NCBI GenBank assembly: GCA_963773765.1
Contig: CAVZCC010000008.1
Coordinates: forward strand, 310,001-374,000
DNA: 64,000 nucleotides
Origin: CAVZCC01 sp963773765
Lineage (GTDB): Bacteria; Actinomycetota; Acidimicrobiia; Acidimicrobiales; Microtrichaceae
Direction of reading: 5' to 3'
The number at the start of each line of letters is the position of its first letter. Position 1 is the first letter of the stretch. Under the pieces are notes generated by a model, which was given only the letters and a program-made list of their open reading frames with translations, was not told where the DNA came from and did no database searches. Position numbers and translations under genes: made by a program. Shown in pieces: positions 1 through 7,703 of the stretch.

Positions 1-878
1 TCGACCGGCGTGGGGCGTCCCGGTGCCATGGCCCACAGGCCGTCGGACTCGGGCGAGATGCGCATGCCCATCCGCCCGAGCTTCTCCACCAGCAGGTCCA
101 CGTGGTCGGCCCGGCACCCCCGCAGGGTCAGCTCACCCCCGGCGGCGCCCAGGGCGGCCAGGAAGGTCGCGACCTCGATCCGGTCGGGAATCACCGTGTG
201 CTCCACCGCCCGCAGCTCCTGCACCCCGTCCACCACGATGGTGGGGCTGCCCGCTCCCAGGATGCGGCCGCCCATCCGGTTGAGGAAGGCGGCCAGGTCG
301 GCGATCTCCGGCTCCCGGGCCGCGTTGCGCACCGTGGTCCGGCCCTCGGCCATGACCCCGGCCATGAGCAGGTTCTCCGTCGCCCCCACGCTCGGGTACT
401 CCAGCACCACCTCGGTGCCCCGCAGGCGTCCGGCCCGGCCCTCGATCATGCCGTGGGCCAGCTCGAAGGTCGCCCCCAGCGCCTCCAACCCGGACAGGTG
501 CATGTCGATGGGGCGGGCGCCGAAGTCGTCGCCGCCCGGCATGGCCACACGGGCCTGGCCCATGGAGACCAGCAGCGGGCCCAGCACGGCGCTGGAGGCA
601 CGGATGCGCTCCACCAGCTCGTAGGGCGCCTCCGGCACCACCTCCGGGCCGCGGATGATCTCGAGTGCCCGGTCCTCCCGGCGCCGGACCTGCATGCCCA
701 TCGCCTCCAGCAACCGGCCCATGTCGTCCACGTCGGAGATGTCGGGCACGTTGCGCAGCACGTAGCGGCCCTCGGCCAGGACGCAGGCCGCCATCAGCTT
801 GAGGGCCGAGTTCTTGGCCCCGCTGATCGCCACCTCGCCCGCCAGGGGGCCGCTCGGTCGCACCAGGAGCTGTGACAC
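1..878 (-). CDS. murA: UDP-N-acetylglucosamine 1-carboxyvinyltransferase, 3' end outside window
   Basis: Transfers enolpyruvate from PEP to UDP-GlcNAc, the first committed step of cytoplasmic peptidoglycan synthesis. About 292 N-terminal codons are visible; the C-terminus lies beyond the left edge. The GTG at 876-878 is preferred because GGGAG lies about 9 nt upstream and it places the substrate-binding lysine of the GAKNSA motif at residue 22, as in the E. coli enzyme. The active-site loop reads MPGGDDFGARPIDMH, so the usual PEP/fosfomycin-reactive cysteine is Asp117 (codon 528-530). This Cys-to-Asp exchange is known in mycobacterial MurA and gives fosfomycin resistance. The gene lies downstream of the ATP synthase operon on the same strand, as in other actinobacteria. 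Confidence 0.95.
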   Translation of the reverse strand, partial: MSQLLVRPSGPLAGEVAISGAKNSALKLMAACVLAEGRYVLRNVPDISDVDDMGRLLEAMGMQVRRREDRALEIIRGPEVVPEAPYELVERIRASSAVLGPLLVSMGQARVAMPGGDDFGARPIDMHLSGLEALGATFELAHGMIEGRAGRLRGTEVVLEYPSVGATENLLMAGVMAEGRTTVRNAAREPEIADLAAFLNRMGGRILGAGSPTIVVDGVQELRAVEHTVIPDRIEVATFLAALGAAGGELTLRGCRADHVDLLVEKLGRMGMRISPESDGLWAMAPGRPTPV

Positions 879-1018
879 GCCCACACTCTCCCACGGACGC
901 ACCGTGCTCCCGGTCAACCCCCCTCCGCTCCGGGTCACCCCACACGGGTGGTCACGCCCCTGCGCCACCCGGGGGTGCGGCGGTCCGCCGGTAGGCTCCC
1001 GCCCGACCAGGGGGAGTC

Positions 1019-2569
1019 GTGGGGACCGTCCACACCGTTGCGCAGACCGACGCCGCCGGGTTGGCGCGTCGCCTGCGCCCACGGGATGACGCCCTGGTCC
1101 TGGAGGTCGTCGACACCGGTCCCGCCACGTCAGGGACCGAGGCGCCGGCACCGTCCGGCTCGGTGACGTTCGGTGCCGCCGAGGGCCCGTTCCGCGCCTA
1201 CACCCGCACGGTGGCCTGGCGACCGGGGGACGAACCGGGTGCCGTCGCGGTCCAACAGACCATGGACTGGTGGGTCGCGTTCCCCTACTGGGGCTGGGTC
1301 TACGAGCCACTCCTGCGACGGACGCTGCCCGAGGGCATCCCGGCCGGGGTGCGTCCGTGGTGGACCATGCCGGACCGGATGTCGCCCCGGCAGTCGACGG
1401 TGGTGGCCACCATGGCCATGTTCAACGTGGTGGCCGGGCTGCTGTTCGGCCTGCTCACCCAGGTCCTCACCTTCGTGAGCGCGGACATCGGCAACGGCTC
1501 GCCCGGCCAGCAGGCCACCGTGTTCGCCGTGGTGCGGATCGGCGTGGTGGTCACCATGGCGGCCATGGTCCTGGCCGACCGGGTGGGCCGTCGGCGCATC
1601 GCCCTGTGGGCCTTCGGCCTGTCGGCCGGGCTCACGGTGCTGACCGCGGCATCGCCCAACCTCGCGGTGGTGACGGCCCTGCAGCTGCTGTCGCGGAACC
1701 TGGCCATCGCCGGCCTGCTGGCCGTGGACACGATCTCGGTGGAGGAGCTCCCGGCCGGGTCCCGCGCCATGGCGTCCGGGCTGGGGGCCATGGCCTACGG
1801 GATGGGGGCGGGCGTGATCGTGGTCTCGCTCCCCCTGGCCGACCTGGGCCCGTGGGGGTGGCGCCTCACCTTCGTCGTGGCGGCGGTGACGGTCCCACTG
1901 CTCATCAGCGCGGCCCGTCACCTGCCCGAGAGCGGCCGGTTCACCGCCATGCAGCAGGAGGAGCCGACCACGGAGGGACGGCGCATCCGTGGCGGGCGGT
2001 TCGTCCTGCTGGCCGCCGTGTTCTTCCTGCTCAACATCTTCGTGGCCCCGGCGTCGCAGCTGCAGAACGACTACCTCCGGGCCGACCGCGGCTTCAGCGG
2101 CCTGGCCATCACCGTGTTCATCCTGCTCACCGCCACGCCCGGCGGCCTGGGCGTGATGGTGGGCGGACGCTGGGCCGACACCCGTGGGCGACGGATGGCG
2201 CTGATCCCCGGGCTCCTCGCCATCGGCGTGTTCAACGCCGTGTTCTTCTCCGTGTCCGGGGTCCCGATGTGGCTCGCCTCCCTGTTCGGCTCGGTGCTGG
2301 GGGCGCTGTGCGTCGCCGCGCTCGGCGTGCTGGGGCCCGAGCTGTTCCCCACGGCCCGCCGGGGTGGCGTCCGGGGCGCGCTGACCGTCATCGCCGTGGC
2401 GGGGAGCGTGACGGGCCTGCTGACCGCGGGGGTGCTGGTGGACCGGAACGGCTACGGCCCGACGTTCGTCCTGCTGGCCGCCGGACCGGTGATCGCGGCG
2501 GGGCTGGCGCTGGCCGTGCCGGAGACCAGCCGGCGCGAGCTGGAGGACATCAACCGCGACGAGGACTGA
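1019..2569 (+). CDS. MFS transporter with N-terminal soluble domain
   Basis: A 516-residue protein. Residues 1 to about 110 are soluble and contain a stretch around RAYTRTVAWRPGDEP followed by WWVAFPYWGWVYEPLL, which resembles the end of an SRPBCC-like lipid-binding fold (tentative). From about residue 130 it is a major facilitator with 10-12 hydrophobic segments. The loop-2/3 signature appears as DRVGRRRIAL and its second-half counterpart as GRWADTRGRRMAL. The substrate is unknown. The GTG start has GGGGGAG 5 nt upstream. The 3' end overlaps the convergent hydrolase gene by 20 bp, so the two transcripts are antisense at their ends. Confidence 0.85.
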   Translation: MGTVHTVAQTDAAGLARRLRPRDDALVLEVVDTGPATSGTEAPAPSGSVTFGAAEGPFRAYTRTVAWRPGDEPGAVAVQQTMDWWVAFPYWGWVYEPLLRRTLPEGIPAGVRPWWTMPDRMSPRQSTVVATMAMFNVVAGLLFGLLTQVLTFVSADIGNGSPGQQATVFAVVRIGVVVTMAAMVLADRVGRRRIALWAFGLSAGLTVLTAASPNLAVVTALQLLSRNLAIAGLLAVDTISVEELPAGSRAMASGLGAMAYGMGAGVIVVSLPLADLGPWGWRLTFVVAAVTVPLLISAARHLPESGRFTAMQQEEPTTEGRRIRGGRFVLLAAVFFLLNIFVAPASQLQNDYLRADRGFSGLAITVFILLTATPGGLGVMVGGRWADTRGRRMALIPGLLAIGVFNAVFFSVSGVPMWLASLFGSVLGALCVAALGVLGPELFPTARRGGVRGALTVIAVAGSVTGLLTAGVLVDRNGYGPTFVLLAAGPVIAAGLALAVPETSRRELEDINRDED

Positions 2570-3152
2570 TCCAGTCCCGCACCTCGGCCACGATCCGCTC
2601 CTCGGCACCCTTCAGCTCGTGACGCCCCCCGGCCACGGTGACGCACGTGACCGGGCCCGCGACCAGGTCGTGGGCCAGGGCGAGCTCCTCGGGTGTCCCG
2701 AACGGGTCACGGTCGCCGCTGATGAACAGGGTGGGGACGCGTACGTCCCCCAGGTGCTCGGTGCGCAGGCGCTCGGGCTTGCCGGGCGGGTGCAGCGGGT
2801 ACGCGATCAGCACCAGGCCGGCCGCGGGCAGGGGAGGTTCGCCGTCGGCCCCCGCGACCGCCATGGAGCACATGCGGCCACCCATGGACCGCCCGCCCAG
2901 CACCAGGTGCGCGGGTGTGGTCCCGAGTCGATCGCACAGGTCGGCGACCTCGGCACGGATGGAGGCCAGGAGCTTGGGGGCCCGGTCGGGCGCCCGCCGG
3001 CCCTCGCGCCGGTACGGGAAGTCCAGCCTGGCCACCGGCAGGGGGGCCAGGGCCTCCTCCAGCGCCACCAGCGACGGGTGGTCGGCGGAGGAACCGGCCC
3101 CGGGCCACAGCGCGACGGCCTCGACGGACCGGGGGCGTCGGCGACGGGCCAT
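2550..3152 (-). CDS. alpha/beta hydrolase, dienelactone-hydrolase/KANL3-Tex30 type
   Basis: About 200 residues, matching the small alpha/beta hydrolases of the KANL3/Tex30 group. The nucleophile elbow is GGRSMGGR (Ser), the acid lies in SGDRDPFG and the histidine in GGRHELKG, so the triad is complete. The opening VALWPGAGSSADHPSL provides the oxyanion region. The substrate is unknown; these proteins are cytosolic esterase- or lipase-like. The ATG at 3150-3152 is the only start between the upstream stop (3178) and the conserved N-terminus, and no strong Shine-Dalgarno is visible. It lies 25 nt after the J-domain gene and may be co-transcribed with it. Confidence 0.8.
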   Translation of the reverse strand: MARRRRPRSVEAVALWPGAGSSADHPSLVALEEALAPLPVARLDFPYRREGRRAPDRAPKLLASIRAEVADLCDRLGTTPAHLVLGGRSMGGRMCSMAVAGADGEPPLPAAGLVLIAYPLHPPGKPERLRTEHLGDVRVPTLFISGDRDPFGTPEELALAHDLVAGPVTCVTVAGGRHELKGAEERIVAEVRDWISPRRG

Positions 3153-3177
3153 GGAAGGTGCGGTCCTGGTCCCGGGC

Positions 3178-3933
3178 TCAGCCCAGCAGGATGCGCCGGG
3201 CCTCGGTGAGCTCGGCGATGCGCTGGGCCGCCCCGTCGTCGGTGGCGCCGTGGTCGGGATGGGCGGTCCGGAGCCGGTCCCGGAAGGCCCGCTGGACGTC
3301 CTTGCGGCTGGGCACCACGGCGGTGGTCCCGGCCCGGCCCCGCAGGTCCAGCACGCCGAGCGCCCAACCGACCGGATCACCGATGGCGGTGCTGGACAGG
3401 GCCCCGCCGCGGCCGGACAGGTGGGCGACCAGCGACGGGCCCAGCCCACCCTGCCAGCGGAACCCCTTGCGCACGGCGTCCATCACCGGTGAGCGGACCG
3501 CCCAGGGGACCGTCGAGGCGGCGTAGGTGGCGCACAGGACCTGTTGGGCCGCGGTGCCCTTGCCCTCGTCGAAGGAGAACTCGACCCCGTCGCCGACGGC
3601 GAGCAACCGGTGCGAGCACGCCTGCAGCCCCACCCGGTCCTCCTGGAGGCGGTGGCGCAGGCGGGGCTGGGCGATGCGCCGCCCACGCTCCAGCTCGGTC
3701 ATCAGGTGCAGGACCTCGTCGTGGAAGTCCTCGTCCAGCTCCGGCGCGTACCGCGCCGCCACGCCGCCCAGGAGGAGGCCGCCGTAGCCGGGCGCGGGGT
3801 CACAGGGCAGGATCAGGCGACCGAGGGCGACCCGGCGGGTCGGGGCGATCGGTCGGGAGTAGAACGCCTCCATCTCGGCCAGGAGCACGGGGTCAAGGTA
3901 CCCCCCGACCCCCCACCCACAGGAGTCGGCCAT
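3178..3933 (-). CDS. J-domain-containing protein (C-terminal J domain)
   Basis: A 251-residue protein. The last 60 residues form a DnaJ-type J domain with the diagnostic HPD motif (RLRTAHPDHG) followed by a helix ending EARRILLG. The first 190 residues have no domain I recognise. They contain a hydrophobic glycine-rich stretch (PAPGYGGLLLGGVAARY) and a tryptophan-containing segment (RKGFRWQGGLGPSLVAHLSG). J domains stimulate the ATPase of Hsp70 (DnaK); the N-terminal part presumably selects the client. A C-terminal J domain without the glycine/phenylalanine and zinc-finger regions makes it a class-III co-chaperone. It sits between the hydrolase and the acidic repeat protein on one strand. Confidence 0.8.
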   Translation of the reverse strand: MADSCGWGVGGYLDPVLLAEMEAFYSRPIAPTRRVALGRLILPCDPAPGYGGLLLGGVAARYAPELDEDFHDEVLHLMTELERGRRIAQPRLRHRLQEDRVGLQACSHRLLAVGDGVEFSFDEGKGTAAQQVLCATYAASTVPWAVRSPVMDAVRKGFRWQGGLGPSLVAHLSGRGGALSSTAIGDPVGWALGVLDLRGRAGTTAVVPSRKDVQRAFRDRLRTAHPDHGATDDGAAQRIAELTEARRILLG

Positions 3934-3942
3934 CCGCCCTGA

Positions 3943-4932
3943 TCAGACGTAGCGGCGGACCAGGTCGCGGACGGTGGCGGCCAGCGCGGCGAGCTGTTCG
4001 TCGTCCACGGCGCCCTCGTCGTCCTCGCCCGCCTCCAGTGCGTCGCGCAGCTCCACCGCGGCCGCCACCAGGCGGCGCCACTGGGGCGGCTCGAACCCGA
4101 ACGGCGCCGACATGCGCTCCAGGTCCGCGGTCGCCTCGTCCACCCGGACGATGGCCGCCGCGTCGCCCGGCTTCCTGGCCAACCGCTCGGATCCCACGAA
4201 GAGCTGGTCCAGCAAGCCGTGCACCGCCAGGCCGTCGTCGGAGGACAGGTCGCCGGCGTCCAGCTCCGGGTCGTCGGGGTCCGGCAGCTGCTCCATGATG
4301 AGCTCGACCGCCTCCTCGTGCTCGGCGTAGACGACCAGGTCGCCGCGTTCGTCCCACTCGTAGGGCAGGTCGGCCACCGTGAGGGCGTCGGCCAACGAGG
4401 TCTGCAGCGTGGCGGGCCAGGCCGCGACCTCATAGACGACCTTCTCCGCCCGGGGGTCCAACGCGGGGCGGGCCGAGGCCAGCACGTCCTCGACCAGGGC
4501 GTCGACCCGCGCCTCGTCCTCCTCCCGCACCGTCACCGTCGTGCCCTGCCAGGCGTGGGGGATGCCGCTGGTCTCCAGCAGGCTGGCCAGCAGGCCCCGG
4601 GACTCGCCGGCCCAGGTGGTGCACTCGTAGGCGACCTGCCCGTCCCGCAGGGTCTCGTCGAACTCGCCCACGTCGTCGGCGCCGCCTGCGTCGGCGGCAC
4701 CGTCCGATTCTGCGTCGGCGGCACCTTCCGATTCGGCGTCGGCGGCATCTTCCGATTCGCCGTCGCCCTCGGTCTCCGCGTCCTCGCCCTGGTCCTCCAG
4801 GTCGATCTCCAGCTCCAGCTCGAAGGTGCCGGTCATCTCGTCGAGGTCCCCCTCGAGGTAGTCCTCGGCCGGGCCCTGGCTCTCCTCAGGGTCGGACCGT
4901 CGGGGGCGGGGCGGGGTGGGGTCGTCGGCCAT
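3943..4932 (-). CDS. acidic protein with two DUF2007-like repeats
   Basis: About 329 residues of unknown function. Residues 1-95 are strongly acidic and disordered-looking and include three near-identical octapeptides (ESEDAADA type) encoded by a 24-bp tandem repeat. Two similar units of about 80 residues follow. The first starts QVAYECTTWAGESRGLLASLL and the second VVYEVAAWPATLQTSLADAL. Each predicts beta-alpha-beta with a GIPHAW or DLPYEW turn and an acidic EEDEARVDALV/EEAVELIMEQL helix, resembling the DUF2007 signal-transducing fold. A helical C-terminal domain follows. The ATG at 4930-4932 is the last start before the conserved part. No enzyme motif is visible, so a binding or adaptor role is only a guess. 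Confidence 0.7.
   Translation of the reverse strand: MADDPTPPRPRRSDPEESQGPAEDYLEGDLDEMTGTFELELEIDLEDQGEDAETEGDGESEDAADAESEGAADAESDGAADAGGADDVGEFDETLRDGQVAYECTTWAGESRGLLASLLETSGIPHAWQGTTVTVREEDEARVDALVEDVLASARPALDPRAEKVVYEVAAWPATLQTSLADALTVADLPYEWDERGDLVVYAEHEEAVELIMEQLPDPDDPELDAGDLSSDDGLAVHGLLDQLFVGSERLARKPGDAAAIVRVDEATADLERMSAPFGFEPPQWRRLVAAAVELRDALEAGEDDEGAVDDEQLAALAATVRDLVRRYV
4687..4758 (-). repeat. 24-bp tandem repeat, three copies, in coding sequence
   Basis: Three consecutive 24-bp units (4687-4710, 4711-4734, 4735-4758) differ at one to three positions and each encodes one acidic/alanine octapeptide of the DUF2007-like protein. The length stays a multiple of three, so copy-number change would not disturb the frame. 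Confidence 0.9.
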
Positions 4933-4995
4933 GGCGACATGATCGCACGGCCACGGCGGTCCGCCGCCGTTTGGGGCGGCGCCGGGGCCGATCGG

Positions 4996-5007
4996 TATCG
5001 TTCGGCC
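4996..5007 (+). promoter_or_regulatory. candidate -10 box for leaderless glpX transcript
   Basis: TATCGT at 4996-5001 is followed by six bases and then the ATG of glpX. No Shine-Dalgarno is present. The spacing predicts transcription starting at or next to the ATG. Confidence 0.5.
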
Positions 5008-5976
5008 ATGACCAATCTGGCACCGGACCGCAACCTGGCCATGGAACTCGTCCGCACCACCGAGGCCGCCGCGATGGCGGCGTCGTCCTGGGTGGGGCGG
5101 GGTGACAAGGAGGGCGCCGACGGCGCCGCCGTGGACGCCATGCGCCTGATCCTCGGCAGCGTGAGCATGACCGGCACGGTCATCATCGGCGAGGGCGAGA
5201 AGGACGAGGCGCCCATGCTCTACAACGGCGAGGTCGTGGGCGACGGCTCCAACCCCCAGGTGGACATCGCCGTGGACCCCATCGACGGGACCACGCTCAC
5301 CTCCAAGGGCCGGGGCGGCGCGGTGGCGGTCATCGCGGTGTCCGAGCAGGGCACGATGTTCGACCCGGGGCCGTGCGTGTACATGGAGAAGATCGCGGTC
5401 GGCCCCGACTGCGTCGGCGTGATCGACCTCAATGCCTCCGTGGCGGAGAACCTCCGGGCCGTGGCCACGGCCAAGGGCATCGACGTGCGAGAGGTCACCG
5501 CCACCATCCTGGACCGGCCCCGCCACGACGACCTGGTGGCCGAGGTGCGCGAGACCGGCTCACGCATCCGCCTCATCGGCGACGGTGACGTGGCTGCCGC
5601 CATCGCCACGGCCTATCCCGAGTCCGGCGTGGACATCCTGTTCGGCATCGGCGGCACGCCGGAGGGGGTCATCGCGGCCGCCGCACTGAAGTGCATGGGC
5701 GGCGAGCTCATCGGCCGTCTCTGGCCGCGGGACGACGACGAGCGGGCCGCTGCCGTCGCCGACGGCTACGACCTGGACCGTGTCCTGCACACCGACGACC
5801 TGGTCGAGGGCGACAACTGCTTCTTCGCCGCCACCGGCATCACCGACGGCAACCTGCTCAAGGGCGTGCACTACGACCGCCGGGGCGTGACCACGGAATC
5901 GCTGGTGATGCGCTCGCGCTCCGGCACGGTCCGCCTGGTGGAGGCCCGGCACCGTCCCGACAAGCTCCAGGGCTGA
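5008..5976 (+). CDS. glpX: fructose-1,6-bisphosphatase, class II
   Basis: Hydrolyses fructose 1,6-bisphosphate to fructose 6-phosphate in gluconeogenesis, in the cytosol. The 322-residue length is normal for GlpX. It shows the lithium-sensitive phosphatase metal motif VDPIDGTTL, GEGEKDEAPML before it and the FGIGGTPEGV segment typical of class II enzymes. Class II is the usual main FBPase of actinobacteria. The start is the ATG at 5008, with a -10-like box but no ribosome-binding site upstream. It is divergent from the acidic repeat protein and convergent with the MarR gene. Confidence 0.95.
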   Translation: MTNLAPDRNLAMELVRTTEAAAMAASSWVGRGDKEGADGAAVDAMRLILGSVSMTGTVIIGEGEKDEAPMLYNGEVVGDGSNPQVDIAVDPIDGTTLTSKGRGGAVAVIAVSEQGTMFDPGPCVYMEKIAVGPDCVGVIDLNASVAENLRAVATAKGIDVREVTATILDRPRHDDLVAEVRETGSRIRLIGDGDVAAAIATAYPESGVDILFGIGGTPEGVIAAAALKCMGGELIGRLWPRDDDERAAAVADGYDLDRVLHTDDLVEGDNCFFAATGITDGNLLKGVHYDRRGVTTESLVMRSRSGTVRLVEARHRPDKLQG

Positions 5977-5984
5977 CACCCCGT

Positions 5985-6012
5985 CGGCCGGCCGTGACCG
6001 CAGCCGCGGCCG
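5985..6012. terminator. weak GC-rich inverted repeat between convergent genes
   Basis: CCGGCC and GGCCGG flank a 14-nt spacer in the 38-nt gap between the glpX and marR stop codons. There is no U tract, so a terminator role is only suggested by position. Confidence 0.3.
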
Positions 6013-6014
6013 GT

Positions 6015-6509
6015 TCAGTCGGGGCGGGTGTGCACCGGCTCGGCGCCGGCCGCGTCCAGCACCTGCAACAGGATCCGGAGGAGCTCCTGCTGGTCGGCGG
6101 GCGCCAGCGCGGAGAGCCCGGGGACGTGGCGGTTCACCTGGTCCGCCAGCTCGGTGCGGAGCAGGCCCCCCTGCGGGGTCAGCGACAGCTGCTTGACCCG
6201 GCGGTCCTCGGCCCGGACGTGGCGGGTGACCAGGCCCCGCTCCTCCAGGCGGTCGGCGATGCCGGTCACGTTGGACGGGTCGCAGTGCAGCTCACCGGCC
6301 AGCTCGCGCATGGTCAGTGAGTCCACCAGGCCGAGCTGGAACAACGACACCGCCTGCTGCGACGACAGCCCGTGCTCCGCCGCGCACCGCTCGAGGTGCC
6401 CCCGCATCACGTTCATGACCCCGAGCAGGGCCCCGTGGAGCTGGGCCTCGATGCCGGGCCCGGCCCCCGGCGGGGAAGACGGGTCGCTCGCGATGAGTTG
6501 GTTCTCCAC
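6015..6509 (-). CDS. MarR-family transcriptional regulator
   Basis: 164 residues with the MarR winged-helix layout: a dimerisation helix, the HTH around MRELAGELHCDPSNVTGIADRL, the wing RAEDRRVKQLSLTPQG and a C-terminal dimer helix. It is divergent from a DrrAB-type exporter, and the 144-bp intergenic region carries a four-copy repeat that overlaps the exporter promoter. It therefore probably represses the exporter in response to an exported compound (inference). The ATG start has purine-rich sequence upstream (GACAGGAGTGACGG). Ligand unknown. Confidence 0.9.
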   Translation of the reverse strand: MENQLIASDPSSPPGAGPGIEAQLHGALLGVMNVMRGHLERCAAEHGLSSQQAVSLFQLGLVDSLTMRELAGELHCDPSNVTGIADRLEERGLVTRHVRAEDRRVKQLSLTPQGGLLRTELADQVNRHVPGLSALAPADQQELLRILLQVLDAAGAEPVHTRPD

Positions 6510-6580
6510 GGGCCGTCACTCCTGTCGACGAGCTCGGTGCGCCCGCCGGTCGTGCACGTCGCAAGTGTACTCCAGCGACT

Positions 6581-6644
6581 CCACCATTCAGGTGGTCCAC
6601 CATTGATACACTCATCCATTGACAACTTCAACCATTGAGGTACC
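6581..6644. repeat. four 16-bp direct repeats, candidate MarR operator
   Basis: The heptamer CCATTSA occurs at 6584, 6600, 6616 and 6632, exactly 16 bp apart. The full 16-bp units start at 6581, 6597, 6613 and 6629, and each begins with C and has CCATT at the same offset. The third copy overlaps the -35 box (6619-6624) and the fourth lies in the spacer of the exporter promoter. Binding here would block transcription. Confidence 0.8.
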
Positions 6645-6653
6645 CTAGTTTCC
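6619..6653 (+). promoter_or_regulatory. sigma70-type promoter of the ABC exporter, probably leaderless
   Basis: TTGACA (6619-6624), a 16-bp spacer and TACCCT (6641-6646) lie directly before the ATG at 6654. Seven bases separate the -10 box from the ATG, so the transcript should start at or within a base of it. There is no Shine-Dalgarno. Confidence 0.75.
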
Positions 6654-7703
6654 ATGTCCCCCATCATCGAGGTCCACGACCTCCAGAAGCGCTTCGGCGA
6701 GACCAGGGCGCTGCAGGGCGTCACCCTCGCCGTGGAGGAGGGCACCGTGCTCGGCCTCCTCGGACCCAACGGCGCCGGCAAGACCACCACCGTGCGCGTG
6801 CTGGCCACCCTGCTGCGCCCGGACGGCGGCACCGCCTCGGTGGCCGGGCTGGACGTCGTCCGCCAGGCGGACCAGGTGCGGGCCACCATCGGCCTCACCG
6901 GTCAGTACGCGGCGGTGGACGAGAAGCTGACGGGCCACGAGAACCTGTGGATGGTCGGCCGCCTGCTCGGCATGAGCAAGGCCCAGGCCCACGAGCGGGC
7001 CGACGAGCTGCTCCAGCGGTTCCGCCTGGACGAGGCCGGCGACCGCCAGGTCCGCACCTACTCCGGCGGCATGCGCCGGCGGGTGGACCTGGCGGTCAGC
7101 CTGGTCGGCCGGCCCCGCGTGCTGTTCCTGGACGAGCCCACCACCGGGCTGGACCCGGCCAGCCGCATGGAGATGTGGGAGGTCACCCGGGAGCTGGTGG
7201 CGGACGGCACCACGGTGCTGCTCACCACCCAGTACCTGGAGGAGGCCGACGAGCTGGCCGACCGGATCGTGGTGATCGACACCGGCAAGGTCATCGCCGA
7301 GGGCACCGCGGACGAGCTCAAGGACCGCACCGGCGGCCGGACCCTGGAGATCGTCCTGGTCCGACGGGACCAGCTGACCCAGGCCCACGACCTGCTCTGC
7401 CGGCTGGCACCGCCGGAGGGCGTGGGGACCGACGCCGGGCTCCGCACCGTGTCCATGCCGGTGGAGAAGGACACCGCCCTGGCCGCCAACGCCATCGCCG
7501 AGCTCAGCGGCGCGGGCATCGAGATCGAGGACTTCCACCTCAACCGACCCAGCCTGGACGACGTGTTCCTCGCCCTCACCGGCCACCGGGCCGAGGACGA
7601 GGCGCAGGGCCCCGGGCACCCGGACCCCGACCACCGCCGGTTCCACGGCCCGCTCCCCGGCGGCGCCGACGAACTCCTGCCCGAGCACAAGGCCGCACGA
7701 TGA
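6654..7703 (+). CDS. ABC transporter ATP-binding protein, DrrA type
   Basis: 349 residues: the ATPase of a two-gene exporter. Visible motifs are Walker A GPNGAGKTTT, the signature YSGGMRRR, Walker B VLFLDEPTTGLD and the switch region LLTTQYLEEAD. The extra C-terminal domain (from about residue 230) with HLNRPSLDDVFLALTG is characteristic of the daunorubicin-resistance DrrA group. The C-terminal 40 residues are charged and unusual. Its ATGA junction overlaps the permease start, indicating translational coupling. It is controlled from the promoter carrying the 16-bp repeats. Confidence 0.93.
   Translation: MSPIIEVHDLQKRFGETRALQGVTLAVEEGTVLGLLGPNGAGKTTTVRVLATLLRPDGGTASVAGLDVVRQADQVRATIGLTGQYAAVDEKLTGHENLWMVGRLLGMSKAQAHERADELLQRFRLDEAGDRQVRTYSGGMRRRVDLAVSLVGRPRVLFLDEPTTGLDPASRMEMWEVTRELVADGTTVLLTTQYLEEADELADRIVVIDTGKVIAEGTADELKDRTGGRTLEIVLVRRDQLTQAHDLLCRLAPPEGVGTDAGLRTVSMPVEKDTALAANAIAELSGAGIEIEDFHLNRPSLDDVFLALTGHRAEDEAQGPGHPDPDHRRFHGPLPGGADELLPEHKAAR

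Noticed and set aside
1130..2608. Long minus-strand open frame antisense to the MFS gene, rich in H, Q, G and R
   Set aside because: It is the complement of a GC-rich coding frame. Its composition is typical of shadow frames, and the plus-strand frame has membrane helices and MFS motifs.
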